From: an uncultured Bacillota bacterium
GTDB taxonomy: Bacteria; Bacillota_I; Bacilli_A; Izemoplasmatales; UBA1188
Reading direction: 5' to 3'
Assembly: GCA_937907585.1 (NCBI GenBank)
Contig: CALCVH010000073.1
Span: 1 to 15,518, forward strand
DNA length: 15,518 bases
The notes beneath the pieces are model-generated. The model saw only the letters and a list, made by a program, of their open reading frames with translations. It had not been told where the DNA came from and did no database searches. Below are positions 6,096 to 13,189 of this stretch, in pieces. A program made the translations under genes and the position numbers. The first letter of the stretch is position 1, and the number at the start of each line of letters is the position of its first letter.

Positions 6096-6632
6096 ATGCA
6101 AATTAAGTTTAAAAGAGCGTTATGTGATGATGAATATGTAGAAGCCTACACAAAGCTAGAAGCTGAACTACTAGGCATAGAACAAGCATCACTTGATGAG
6201 TTTAGCGATAAAGACATGGCTAAAGAGAGAATGCAAAGCATATATGAAATCTGGATAGATTCAAAGCTAATCGGTTATATAGGCGCACAAGACTATGAAC
6301 ATAAAGCTAGTAAGTCAAGAATGCTATGTATTATAAACTTCATGATTAAACCAGAATATAGAAAGAAAGGCTATGGCTCAAAGGCACTTGATGAGTTTAT
6401 AAGAAAAAACAAAAAAGATTACTACCAAATCTATTGTTGGTGTAGTGAACATAATAAAGATGCACTAGAGTTCTATAAACAAGTAGGTGTGTTTTTAGTA
6501 GCTGATCCAACAGCACCATTTAGAGTAACTAAAAACTACACAAGAGATGGCTTAATCAAGTTAGATGATGCCTACGCAGTTTTATTCTATGAAGATGGCG
6601 AGCGCTACAAAGGAAGTGAAATAGATGTTTAA
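6096..6632 (+). CDS. GNAT-family N-acetyltransferase
   Basis: A 178-residue protein with the acetyl-CoA signature of the GNAT fold: INFMIKPEYRKKGYGSKAL, where R89-K-K-G92-Y-G94 is the pyrophosphate-binding loop, and the later ...SEHNKDALEFYKQVGVF (residues about 117-132), the usual alpha-4 region. Length is typical. It transfers an acetyl group from acetyl-CoA to an amine; the acceptor (protein, small molecule or nucleotide) cannot be told. Strong site AAAGGGGG at 6081-6088. Phage GNATs sometimes modify host proteins or toxins; that is a possibility only. Confidence 0.82.
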   Translation: MQIKFKRALCDDEYVEAYTKLEAELLGIEQASLDEFSDKDMAKERMQSIYEIWIDSKLIGYIGAQDYEHKASKSRMLCIINFMIKPEYRKKGYGSKALDEFIRKNKKDYYQIYCWCSEHNKDALEFYKQVGVFLVADPTAPFRVTKNYTRDGLIKLDDAYAVLFYEDGERYKGSEIDV

Positions 6633-6888
6633 GAACAATATTACTAAAGAAAACATAGTAAATGTAGCCAAAAAAGAAAAATATGACTATGTTTTAAGAG
6701 AAATCACAAACGAAAGGTATGAACGAGGCTATCAACTAGAAATAGTTAATACAAATCTAATAATCACTTTTAAGGAAAAAGAAAAATTGCAGCTTATCCA
6801 GTCTTTAAAAGATGCCTACTACATCTGTTATACTGGTCCAAGCGTTAAAAGATGTTTCAAAGAACTAGCTAAAAGGCTAAATGCTTGA
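6625..6888 (+). CDS. Small hypothetical protein
   Basis: An 87-residue basic protein, unrecognised. It begins MFKNNITKENIVNVAKKEKYDYVLREI, then a beta-like GYQLEIVNTNLIITFKEKEK, then a helix and a basic end (VKRCFKELAKRLNA). It overlaps the acetyltransferase gene by eight bases, so it is likely to be translationally coupled. It is the last gene of this tightly packed block; a 51-base gap follows. Confidence 0.6.
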   Translation: MFKNNITKENIVNVAKKEKYDYVLREITNERYERGYQLEIVNTNLIITFKEKEKLQLIQSLKDAYYICYTGPSVKRCFKELAKRLNA

Positions 6889-6905
6889 TTTTAGCTTTTA
6901 ATTGG

Positions 6906-6932
6906 TATACCCTATAAAATATAGGGGGTATA
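6906..6932 (+). promoter_or_regulatory. Hairpin over the ribosome site of the lipoprotein gene
   Basis: Inverted repeat TATACCCTATA (6906-6916), loop AAA, then TATAGGG (6920-6926), a two-G bulge and TATA (6929-6932). The GGGGG at 6924-6928 is the only plausible ribosome site for the ATG at 6940, so folding would hide part of it. No T run follows, so it is not an intrinsic terminator. An extended -10-like TGGTATACC overlaps it; promoter evidence is weak. Confidence 0.55.
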
Positions 6933-6939
6933 TATAAAA

Positions 6940-7386
6940 ATGAAAAATATAGCAAAAATAATAGGAATAGCAGGGTTATTATTAACTTTGGTAAGTTGCA
7001 ATTCAAAACCATACACAACAAAAACTGAAATACCAGTAAATAATCCGTTTACATCAACAGTTACTGAAACCGAGATAAAAGTAGGATTTAAGAAAGATAT
7101 AAAAGGCAAGTATTATTACTACCACTCAAATAAAGCTCAAACCGAAATAAATGAAGCTGGTTATCTTACTTATTATGAGATAACTGATGCAGAGATTATT
7201 GAACATAATATCTATGAGGGCAGGGAAACTACAACCAAAGGCTCAATAAATAGAATAACTGATATGGTAGCATATATTCGAGTAGGCTATGCTAGTACAG
7301 ATAGCCTATCAATATTTGATGGGGAATACATGTTCGTAGAGTGGTATAGTGACAGATCCTACTGGGCATGCTACAAAAGAGTTTAA
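6940..7386 (+). CDS. Lipoprotein
   Basis: A 148-residue protein with a classic lipoprotein signal: basic MKNIAK, hydrophobic IIGIAGLLLTL, and lipobox L17-V18-S19-C20. After lipidation at C20 it should sit on the outer face of the host membrane. The mature part starts with a Ser/Thr/Lys linker and is otherwise beta-rich with many Tyr and Thr; it resembles no family I can name. Hairpins of similar core sequence lie on both sides. Phage-borne lipoproteins often block superinfection or alter the lysogen, which is a reasonable but unproven role. The gene is not coupled to its neighbours and could be a separately expressed accessory (moron-type) gene. Confidence 0.7.
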   Translation: MKNIAKIIGIAGLLLTLVSCNSKPYTTKTEIPVNNPFTSTVTETEIKVGFKKDIKGKYYYYHSNKAQTEINEAGYLTYYEITDAEIIEHNIYEGRETTTKGSINRITDMVAYIRVGYASTDSLSIFDGEYMFVEWYSDRSYWACYKRV

Positions 7387-7391
7387 TAATA

Positions 7392-7408
7392 ACCCTACAA
7401 AATAGGGT
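7392..7408 (+). promoter_or_regulatory. Hairpin between lipoprotein and regulator genes
   Basis: ACCCTA (7392-7397), loop CAAAA, TAGGGT (7403-7408). Its core resembles the hairpin at 6906-6932. It ends eight bases before the ATG at 7417, next to the AAAGGG ribosome site at 7409-7414. There is no T run, so a translational or operator role is more likely than termination. Confidence 0.5.
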
Positions 7409-7416
7409 AAAGGGAA

Positions 7417-8010
7417 ATGACAGAAGAAAAACTAAATAACATTTACATTGATAATAAAAAACTGATACAAGAGATTATATTATATGTTTTAAGAACATAC
7501 AATATAAGTAATAACTTACTAGTAAGTAATAGAAATTATACTAAAGCATTATTAAGAGAAGTTAAAAGTAATAACTTAAAATTAAAAGCATTAAGAATAA
7601 AAAGAAAAGCACTTGAAGATGACTTGCATAGCTATGAGGCAGCATTCGTGCTAGGGGATAACTATGATGCAGTAGGTGGAGGTCATAACAATGGCTTAAT
7701 ACCTAACACAGTTGAAAAGCGCATGCTTAAAAAAAAAGAGCTAAGGGAAAAGCTACAAAAAATAATCCTAGAAATATGCGAGCTTACAATATCACTTGAA
7801 GCAAACAATGACAGGATCAAGAGATTTATTGACCTAATACCTCGTGATAGCATAAAAACCATCATGAATCTATCCTACATAGAGTGCCTAACCAACATAG
7901 AGATAGCAACTGAACTGAACTACTCAATAGATACAGTCAATAATTCTATCTGGCGTGGTATCAATGAACTAACTGACATTTTAACCTATGCTGCAAGTAA
8001 AACAGCATAA
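7417..8010 (+). CDS. Sigma-region-4-like regulator, probable late-gene activator
   Basis: A 197-residue protein. The N-terminal and central parts are helical and charged, with a coiled-coil-like stretch (EKRMLKKKELREKLQKIILEI). The C-terminal 58 residues (from about 140) read LIPRDSIKTIMNLSYIECLT followed by NIEIATELNYSIDTVNNSI, a helix-turn-helix of the sigma-70 region 4 / RinA-ArpU type. Phage proteins of this build commonly sit just before the terminase genes and switch on late transcription. The position here, right before the repeat-rich 8011-8259 region and the small terminase, fits that. ATG at 7417 with AAAGGG upstream. It is not a full sigma factor: no region 2 is visible. Confidence 0.68.
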   Translation: MTEEKLNNIYIDNKKLIQEIILYVLRTYNISNNLLVSNRNYTKALLREVKSNNLKLKALRIKRKALEDDLHSYEAAFVLGDNYDAVGGGHNNGLIPNTVEKRMLKKKELREKLQKIILEICELTISLEANNDRIKRFIDLIPRDSIKTIMNLSYIECLTNIEIATELNYSIDTVNNSIWRGINELTDILTYAASKTA

Positions 8011-8061
8011 AAACACCAAGTGCAAAGTAAAAAACAATAATTAGTGTGTTAAAATGTTATC

Positions 8062-8081
8062 GTGATATAAAGTAATATCAC
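8062..8081 (+). repeat. 7-bp inverted repeat GTGATAT/ATATCAC
   Basis: Perfect arms with a six-base centre (AAAGTA). Spacing suits either an RNA hairpin or a dyad bound by a dimeric regulator such as the protein encoded just upstream. Confidence 0.6.
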
Positions 8082-8083
8082 TA

Positions 8084-8096
8084 CATTGTTACAATG
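8084..8096 (+). repeat. Palindrome CATTGTTACAATG
   Basis: Perfect 6+1+6 symmetry around a single T. The one-base centre is too tight for a full RNA hairpin, which favours a protein-binding site on DNA, though a five-base-pair stem with a TTA loop is possible. Confidence 0.55.
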
Positions 8097-8135
8097 CTTG
8101 TTTGCACATTAGATACTTCTTCCTGTATCAAAGAT

Positions 8136-8165
8136 AAGGCTTATTAAGTTAAGCCTTTTTCTTTT
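8136..8165 (+). terminator. Intrinsic terminator before the terminase genes
   Basis: AAGGCTTA (8136-8143), loop TTAAGT, TAAGCCTT (8150-8157), then T5-C-T4. Eight base pairs plus a U-rich tail is a good rho-independent terminator on the + strand. It would end transcripts from the regulator gene, so the terminase genes need read-through, antitermination or a promoter further down. Confidence 0.75.
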
Positions 8166-8166
8166 A

Positions 8167-8179
8167 CCCTTTTTAAGGG
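8167..8179 (+). repeat. CCCTT/AAGGG dyad
   Basis: CCCTT, loop TTT, AAGGG, directly after the terminator's T tail and followed by GAGGGAG. It shares the CCCT...AGGG order with the hairpins at 6906-6932 and 7392-7408. Confidence 0.4.
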
Positions 8180-8240
8180 GAGGGAGATATAGAGAGAAGG
8201 GATAAGCGTAAGCAACAAGTAATTAAAAGAAAGAATCTAA

Positions 8241-8248
8241 AAGGAGGT
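8241..8248 (+). promoter_or_regulatory. Strong ribosome binding site of the small terminase
   Basis: AAGGAGGT, a full match to the Bacillota anti-Shine-Dalgarno sequence, eleven bases before the ATG at 8260. It fixes the start of the late operon's first gene. Confidence 0.8.
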
Positions 8249-8259
8249 AGAACATAGCT

Positions 8260-8754
8260 ATGGAAGAATTAGAAGAACTTGAAAAGACAAAGAAACTAAC
8301 ACCTAAACAAGAGATGTTCTGCCAAGAACTGATAAATAACTACTTTAACCAAACCGAAGCATATTGCAAAGCATACGGAACGGATGACAGGTTGAACGCT
8401 AGGAAATACGCCTCAAAGCTAATGACAAACCAAGACATCCAAGCACGTGTGGAGGAACTAAAAGCCGAAATCAACAAGAAGTATGATGTACAACAGGGGC
8501 AAATTATAGAAACTCTGACATGGGTAATTAAGAATGCTCAAGCAGGCACACCAGAAATGAAAATGAATCGAGATGGCAAGTTTGTTCCTACTGGCAATAA
8601 GGTATATGACTATAAGGCAATCAATGAAGCTGCCAAAAACCTAATGACACTTTTAGGTTTAAATGAAACAAAGGTAAAAGCTGAAATTGATGGTAGAACG
8701 GAAGTAAATGTAGTTACTGCTAAAGATGTAATCGATGAGTTGATAGGCTCATGA
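8260..8754 (+). CDS. terS: Terminase small subunit
   Basis: A 164-residue protein of the Terminase_2 type. After a charged leader it shows LTPKQEMFCQELINNYFNQTEAY and then a helical DNA-binding region (ARKYASKLMTNQDIQARVEEL), the usual N-terminal helix-turn-helix that recognises the packaging site. A central oligomerisation region and an end with VITAKDVID-like residues follow (VVTAKDVIDELIGS). Length is normal. It recruits the large subunit to phage DNA. The large terminase gene starts inside its last codons (ATGA at 8751), so the two are coupled. Confidence 0.88.
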   Translation: MEELEELEKTKKLTPKQEMFCQELINNYFNQTEAYCKAYGTDDRLNARKYASKLMTNQDIQARVEELKAEINKKYDVQQGQIIETLTWVIKNAQAGTPEMKMNRDGKFVPTGNKVYDYKAINEAAKNLMTLLGLNETKVKAEIDGRTEVNVVTAKDVIDELIGS

Positions 8755-10169
8755 TTAGGTTAGGCGATAAGTACAAGAGATATTTAAAACTAGCAGACAT
8801 TAAGCGTGAGGGGATTGAAGCCGAGTTTTTGGAGGGGCAAACAAGTGCAGGTAAAACAACAGTAGGCATTGGACTAAAGTTTGTTTTACTATGTGCCAAT
8901 AGTCCAAAGAAAATGCATTTATTATGTGGCTATACTCTAGGTAAGTTAGAAACTACCATTATTATGAAAGACAATGGCATACTTGATATAGCAAGACAAT
9001 TAGGCTATAAGGTAGAGTATAGAGCTAATGGTGGTAGCCAAATAAGGCTTGCACACTTAATAGTATATGGTAGAACTAGAGAAGAAGATAAAATCATCTT
9101 ATGTGCTGGATATAGTGATTCTACCAAATGGAAAGACATACTAGGAAACCAATATGGCATAGTTGCAGTAGATGAAGCTAACATAGCAGATATAGACTTT
9201 TTGCGTGAGTTATCAATGCGTAGAGATTACTGGATGTTTACACTTAACCCAGATGATCCAAACATGCCAATATATAAAGAGTTCATCAATCATTCAAGAC
9301 CTTTGGATGAGTTTGTGAAAGACTACCCAACCGAGCTATACAACCAATTACAAAGTCAAAAGCCAAACAAAGGTTGGATTCATTGGTATTTTACAATGGA
9401 TGACAATGTAGCACTTACTGATGAAAAGAAACAACAAATAATTGGTAGTGTTCCAGTAGGCAGTAAGCAATATAAAAACAAGATTCTTGGCTTGCGTGGT
9501 AGAGCAGAGGGGTTAGTAATAACCGAGTTTACAGAAGATAAGATAATTCCAGAAAGCAAATATCATGATGGTAGTATGTGGCTACCAAATGAAGCAATAT
9601 ATAAAGTGCTATGCGGTCTTGATAGTGGCTTAAATGCCGATGCAACGGCTCTAACAATAGCACTAATGACAACAGCAGGTAGGTTGATTTCAATTCCTAC
9701 CTTTTATTATGTTCCAGAGATGGGCAGTAATTCAAACTCACAACAAGCAGCCTATATCGAAAGATGGCTTGACTATTGGTTAAGTGCTTTTAGGTGTTTA
9801 AACCCTAGTATTGTTGAGATAACAGGCGATAGTGCAGCCTTAACACAAGACTTGTTATATGAGATAAACTTAAGGACAAAATATAGCGCTCATAAGGTAG
9901 GCGCTAAAGATATAATGAAAGATACACAACGAGTAAAGAGTATAGTTGGAACGCAAGGCTACTGGTATATCGTAAACTTTGGTAGAAGAAACCCACTTGA
10001 TCCAAGCGAGAAGATAGGCGAGGATGACATGCTAATTGTTGAGTTCAATAACATAGTGTGGGACAAGAAAAAAGGCAACGTGCCAGAAGATGGCAACGAC
10101 CATGCGTTCGACAGTTTCAAGTATATGACATATTCGATGTATTACGGAATGATGGGAGGTATTTTATAA
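8751..10169 (+). CDS. terL: Terminase large subunit
   Basis: A 472-residue packaging motor and nuclease. Walker A is at residues 29-36 (GQTSAGKT, K35), Walker B at about 137-142 (IVAVDE, with catalytic E142), and a coupling motif at 164-167 (TLNP). The C-terminal RNase-H-like nuclease shows D291 (CGLDSG), D360 (ITGDSA) and D450/D454 (DHAFDSFKY), which should bind two metal ions. All key residues are present, so it appears intact. It pumps DNA into the prohead with ATP and cuts the concatemer. It overlaps the small subunit by four bases and ends two bases before the portal ATG. Confidence 0.95.
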   Translation: MIRLGDKYKRYLKLADIKREGIEAEFLEGQTSAGKTTVGIGLKFVLLCANSPKKMHLLCGYTLGKLETTIIMKDNGILDIARQLGYKVEYRANGGSQIRLAHLIVYGRTREEDKIILCAGYSDSTKWKDILGNQYGIVAVDEANIADIDFLRELSMRRDYWMFTLNPDDPNMPIYKEFINHSRPLDEFVKDYPTELYNQLQSQKPNKGWIHWYFTMDDNVALTDEKKQQIIGSVPVGSKQYKNKILGLRGRAEGLVITEFTEDKIIPESKYHDGSMWLPNEAIYKVLCGLDSGLNADATALTIALMTTAGRLISIPTFYYVPEMGSNSNSQQAAYIERWLDYWLSAFRCLNPSIVEITGDSAALTQDLLYEINLRTKYSAHKVGAKDIMKDTQRVKSIVGTQGYWYIVNFGRRNPLDPSEKIGEDDMLIVEFNNIVWDKKKGNVPEDGNDHAFDSFKYMTYSMYYGMMGGIL

Positions 10170-10170
10170 G

Positions 10171-11739
10171 ATGGCTTTAAACATTAACTACAAGCAAGAC
10201 AATGAGTTCTTGCCTCAAAATATACGAGCATTCTTACAACAACCAAATAAGATAACAGTTCAAAGCTATGATGCTTATTTTAGTTTGTTTGATGTAGGCA
10301 CAAGAAACCCACTTTTTAACAACTGGAATGCTGCAAAGATTGCAAGTGGTTGGACACCATTAAACATAAGCACTTTACAAAGTGGCATAGCGCCAAGACT
10401 ATTAAGGCTTAAAACACAAAAGACAGTTGGTAAGGTTTACTTCCAAGCACCAGAGGATAGCGAAGAAAATGTAGATAACGTGCTACCTAAAGACTACTTA
10501 TCGAAGAAACTATTTGAAACTTTCGAGAAAGCCTCTAAAACTGGTAGATGTGTTTTAGTTTTATATAGTGATGAGAATGGCACACCATACCTAGAAACTT
10601 ATGATTGCTTTAGACATAAGCTAGTATTTAACAAGAAAAAAGAAATAATCAAAGCTGATTTATTTTTATGCAAGATAGAGGATATTTCATCAAGTGCAAG
10701 TGCATTTAGTTATTACTACATTGTAGAGCATAGATTCTATGATGCCGATGGCATACCATGTCAAAAGATTGGTGTTGTATATCAAATGCTATCAAGAGAA
10801 AACACCTATGATGCCAAAATAACATTTGAGCTTGAAACTGATAAAATACCAGATTGGATCAAAGAGCAATACAAAGGTGTTGCTTTTAATAAAGTGGTTA
10901 AGTTAAGAAACGAGCTATCAAATAAAGGCTTTAGCGATTTAGGTGTTTATCATATTGATGAAACAGCCATCAACAATAAATATCCAGACTATGACATCCC
11001 AGAAGCCATGTTTGTTGATACACTAGATACAATAGTAACTATCGAGCAGGGACTAACTGATAAGGAAGTAGAAAAGGAAATCGGTAGAGGTCAAGTTCTT
11101 ATTCCAGAGTTTGGCAAAACTTATGGCGCACCTGTTATGGGTAATACACCAAACAGCCAAGCTGCAATATCAATAGCTGCATTTACACCAGCAATAAGCA
11201 AAAACCCAGTTATACAAAAATATCCTACACGCTCAATGGAAGATTCAAAGCCACAAAACGTGCAGTTTGATATAAGACCAGACCAATGGGCATTAAGCAT
11301 TAACGAGGATATATGCAGGTTATGTGCTTTAGTTGGTATTGGTGTTATAGATTATGATTCAAGATTACTTGCTGGCTCATCTCAAAGAACTGATGATGAG
11401 ATAAACGCTATGACTGATATAACTAGACAAACAGTTGAAGCTGCAAGAAATCTAAACGAGCCAGAAATCAATAAGATGCTTGCTTGCTTATGTGGTATTT
11501 ACGGACTTGAAAAACCACTTAAAATAAGATGGTCAATGTCAACTATCATTAACCCATCAAAGAACGCTTTAAGGGTTACACAATTATATACTGCACAGCT
11601 TATCAGCAAGAAACAAGCATTAAGAGAATTATACCCAGACTTGATGGAAGAAGAAATAGAACAAATCTATAACGAGATAAAAGAAGAAACATCATATAAT
11701 CCAGAGAAAGAGATAATCAACGATTATAACAACTTCTAG
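10171..11739 (+). CDS. Portal protein
   Basis: A 522-residue protein right after the large terminase, with the length and layout of SPP1 gp6-like portals: N-terminal NPLFNNWNAAKIASGWTPLN, a long central beta-rich wing, an acidic segment TDKEVEKEIGRGQVLIPEFG, and a C-terminal helical crown with TRQTVEAARNLNEPEINKML and KQALRELYPDLMEEEIEQI. That last segment (residues about 475-505) is typical of portal C-termini. Twelve copies form the ring through which DNA passes and to which terminase docks. Placement and size make this firm, although no single invariant motif proves it. Confidence 0.85.
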   Translation: MALNINYKQDNEFLPQNIRAFLQQPNKITVQSYDAYFSLFDVGTRNPLFNNWNAAKIASGWTPLNISTLQSGIAPRLLRLKTQKTVGKVYFQAPEDSEENVDNVLPKDYLSKKLFETFEKASKTGRCVLVLYSDENGTPYLETYDCFRHKLVFNKKKEIIKADLFLCKIEDISSSASAFSYYYIVEHRFYDADGIPCQKIGVVYQMLSRENTYDAKITFELETDKIPDWIKEQYKGVAFNKVVKLRNELSNKGFSDLGVYHIDETAINNKYPDYDIPEAMFVDTLDTIVTIEQGLTDKEVEKEIGRGQVLIPEFGKTYGAPVMGNTPNSQAAISIAAFTPAISKNPVIQKYPTRSMEDSKPQNVQFDIRPDQWALSINEDICRLCALVGIGVIDYDSRLLAGSSQRTDDEINAMTDITRQTVEAARNLNEPEINKMLACLCGIYGLEKPLKIRWSMSTIINPSKNALRVTQLYTAQLISKKQALRELYPDLMEEEIEQIYNEIKEETSYNPEKEIINDYNNF

Positions 11740-11752
11740 GAGGTGCTAGGGC

Positions 11753-12952
11753 ATGAATAAAGACCTTAAAACCGACAAAGAAGAAAAGAATCTAGTGTTA
11801 GTTATAGAGAACGCATCAACCGAGCTAAAAAAGATTTTAAATGATGCCTTAATGTTTGCATATCCAAAGTCTTATACCAAAGCACTTGTAAATGAGCTTA
11901 TAGTTAAGACCACGCAAGAACTAAAAGACATGGAAGCACCAGATGATATTATTAAGTCAACTGAAATCTCAATTAAGCAATCTTTTTTAAGACAGTATAC
12001 TTTTATGCTATCCATACTTGAAAAGCGCAAAAAAGAGGATAAAACAGGTATTATAAGCCTTACATTAAAGAAACTTAAAAGCAACAAACCCTACCAAATT
12101 GAAACTGGTAAGGGAATAATCGTTGATACCATAGATGGTGTTAATATCATGAGTGGATCAATAGATAACTTGCGTGAGTATATGACCGAAGTAAGTGAGG
12201 CAGCAGGCGCAAGATATGTAGACTATGCAAATATGGTGCAAGAAGCCATTGTTGAGGTTGGCGATGCAATAGGCGATGGAACACTTACAGAGGTTGATTC
12301 ACTAGGCAGACAAAAAAGCATAAGAAACATGGCTGAAATCTATGTGAGATATAACTTAATCGTTGATGATGTTAAAAAGATGTCTAAAGATACCAAGTTT
12401 GTTATGGGTAGCAGTCATCCAAATGCAAGTGAGCGCTGCTCATACTGGCAGGGCAAAATCTTTTTACTCGATATTGATGTAGCAAGTCGAGAGATGGGAC
12501 AATTCGATAAGAAACACCCACCTACACCAAAGGTTATAGGACACTTGCCAAATGGCGAGCCTTATTATAGCCTTAAACAAGCGTGTGAAAATGGCTTTTT
12601 ATCTTATAACTGTCAACATAGGCTAGTTAAGTATTATGAGGGCATGCAAGCACCACAATACAACTTCCTAGATGTTAAAGCTAAAAGAGATATCACAACT
12701 CGCCAAAGAGTGCTTGAAAATAGAATAAGGCAATATAAGGCAAGAGAAGTAATATCAAATCCAAATGTCTATGTTAAGCGCATTGATCCATTTACTGGTA
12801 AGACTAGGAAAATGAAGCAACGTAGATATAACGAGCTAATGAGTGAGTATTGGACTAAACAATATGAAGCCTTTAGCAAGAAAAACAATGCGCCAATTTA
12901 TAAGTGGCGTTTAAGAATAACTGAAACAGAAAGAATGGTGCGAGGCTTATGA
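11753..12952 (+). CDS. Minor head protein (minor capsid 2 / MuF-related)
   Basis: A 399-residue protein. The middle carries the hallmark of phage minor capsid / head-morphogenesis proteins: SSHPNASERCSYWQGKIF (H222, C229, W232) and, further on, SYNCQHRLVKYYEG (C287, H289). These His and Cys residues probably hold a metal or structure the fold. The C-terminal segment KRDITTRQRVLENRIRQYKAREV is also usual in this family. SPP1 gp7 is the functional comparison: it binds the portal and is taken into the head. An AGGAGGT site at 11738-11744 overlaps the portal stop and lies nine bases before the ATG at 11753. The last codon overlaps a hidden small gene. Confidence 0.8.
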   Translation: MNKDLKTDKEEKNLVLVIENASTELKKILNDALMFAYPKSYTKALVNELIVKTTQELKDMEAPDDIIKSTEISIKQSFLRQYTFMLSILEKRKKEDKTGIISLTLKKLKSNKPYQIETGKGIIVDTIDGVNIMSGSIDNLREYMTEVSEAAGARYVDYANMVQEAIVEVGDAIGDGTLTEVDSLGRQKSIRNMAEIYVRYNLIVDDVKKMSKDTKFVMGSSHPNASERCSYWQGKIFLLDIDVASREMGQFDKKHPPTPKVIGHLPNGEPYYSLKQACENGFLSYNCQHRLVKYYEGMQAPQYNFLDVKAKRDITTRQRVLENRIRQYKAREVISNPNVYVKRIDPFTGKTRKMKQRRYNELMSEYWTKQYEAFSKKNNAPIYKWRLRITETERMVRGL

Positions 12953-13056
12953 TAGTAGTAGCATTAATACTATTTTTTATGGTCATCATGATGACAGAGT
13001 GCAAAGATGATGACCAACAAAAACAAATTGAAGATAAGACTAATGGTCATAAATAA
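12949..13056 (+). CDS. 35-residue membrane miniprotein
   Basis: A short frame beginning with ATG at 12949, which overlaps the minor-head TGA as ATGA, the coupling style used throughout this genome. It encodes MIVVALILFFMVIMMTE then CKDDDQQKQIEDKTNGHK: one hydrophobic helix (residues 2-15) and a charged, soluble tail. The composition is unlike chance AT-rich sequence because the hydrophobic and charged parts separate cleanly. No lipobox (the residues before C18 are M-T-E). It could be a tiny membrane protein or holin-like peptide; no function can be assigned. A weak point is the lack of a strong ribosome site, so it would depend on re-initiation. Confidence 0.5.
   Translation: MIVVALILFFMVIMMTECKDDDQQKQIEDKTNGHK
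12981..13015 (+). repeat. Inverted repeat inside the miniprotein gene
   Basis: GTCATCATGATGAC (12982-12995) is a perfect 14-base palindrome, and GGTCATCAT (12981-12989) pairs perfectly with ATGATGACC (13007-13015). The left arm can thus pair in two ways, giving alternative hairpins in RNA or a cluster of symmetric half-sites in DNA. Confidence 0.6.
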
Positions 13057-13069
13057 CTCCTTTATTAAG

Positions 13070-13153
13070 CTTGGCTAGATATCAATTTCCTACCAAAATG
13101 AATGTATAAGATACTAAAGCTATAAAAAAATATCAACTCAATATCTAGCCAAG
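13070..13153 (+). repeat. 13-bp perfect inverted repeat
   Basis: Arms at 13070-13082 and 13141-13153, no mismatch, 58-base centre; one more G-U pair would extend it in RNA (13069 with 13154). A perfect 13-bp match between arms this far apart is unlikely by chance in 224 bases. No target-site duplication borders it directly. Confidence 0.85.
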
Positions 13154-13167
13154 TGAGTTAGTTAATT

Positions 13168-13189
13168 AAGGGTAGCAATACCCTTTTTT
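13168..13189 (+). terminator. Intrinsic terminator before the scaffold gene
   Basis: AAGGGTA (13168-13174), GCAA tetraloop (a GNRA loop), TACCCTT (13179-13185), ending in six Ts (13184-13189). A textbook + strand terminator. It separates the minor head protein from scaffold and capsid. Confidence 0.88.

Larger units (their letters stand above)
8011..8259 (+). promoter_or_regulatory. Repeat-rich leader before the terminase genes
   Basis: A 249-base gap with no credible gene (the longest ATG frame on this strand that I found is 17 codons). It holds an outer repeat GTGCAAA/TTTGCAC (8020-8026 and 8101-8107), inside it GTGATAT/ATATCAC (8062-8068 and 8075-8081) and the 13-base palindrome CATTGTTACAATG (8084-8096), then a terminator, a CCCTT/AAGGG dyad and a strong ribosome site. 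It could be the late promoter/operator region, a packaging site (cos or pac), or a folded RNA leader. Confidence 0.6.

Noticed and set aside
6885..6918. Promoter before the lipoprotein gene
   Set aside because: TTGATT at 6885-6890 is 15 bases from TATACC and 22 from TATAAA; neither spacing is good, so I make no promoter call.
13070..13153. 13-bp inverted repeat as a small transposon (MITE)
   Set aside because: No direct target duplication adjoins the arms; ATTAAG occurs at 13064-13069 and 13165-13170, but the second copy is 11 bases away from the arm.
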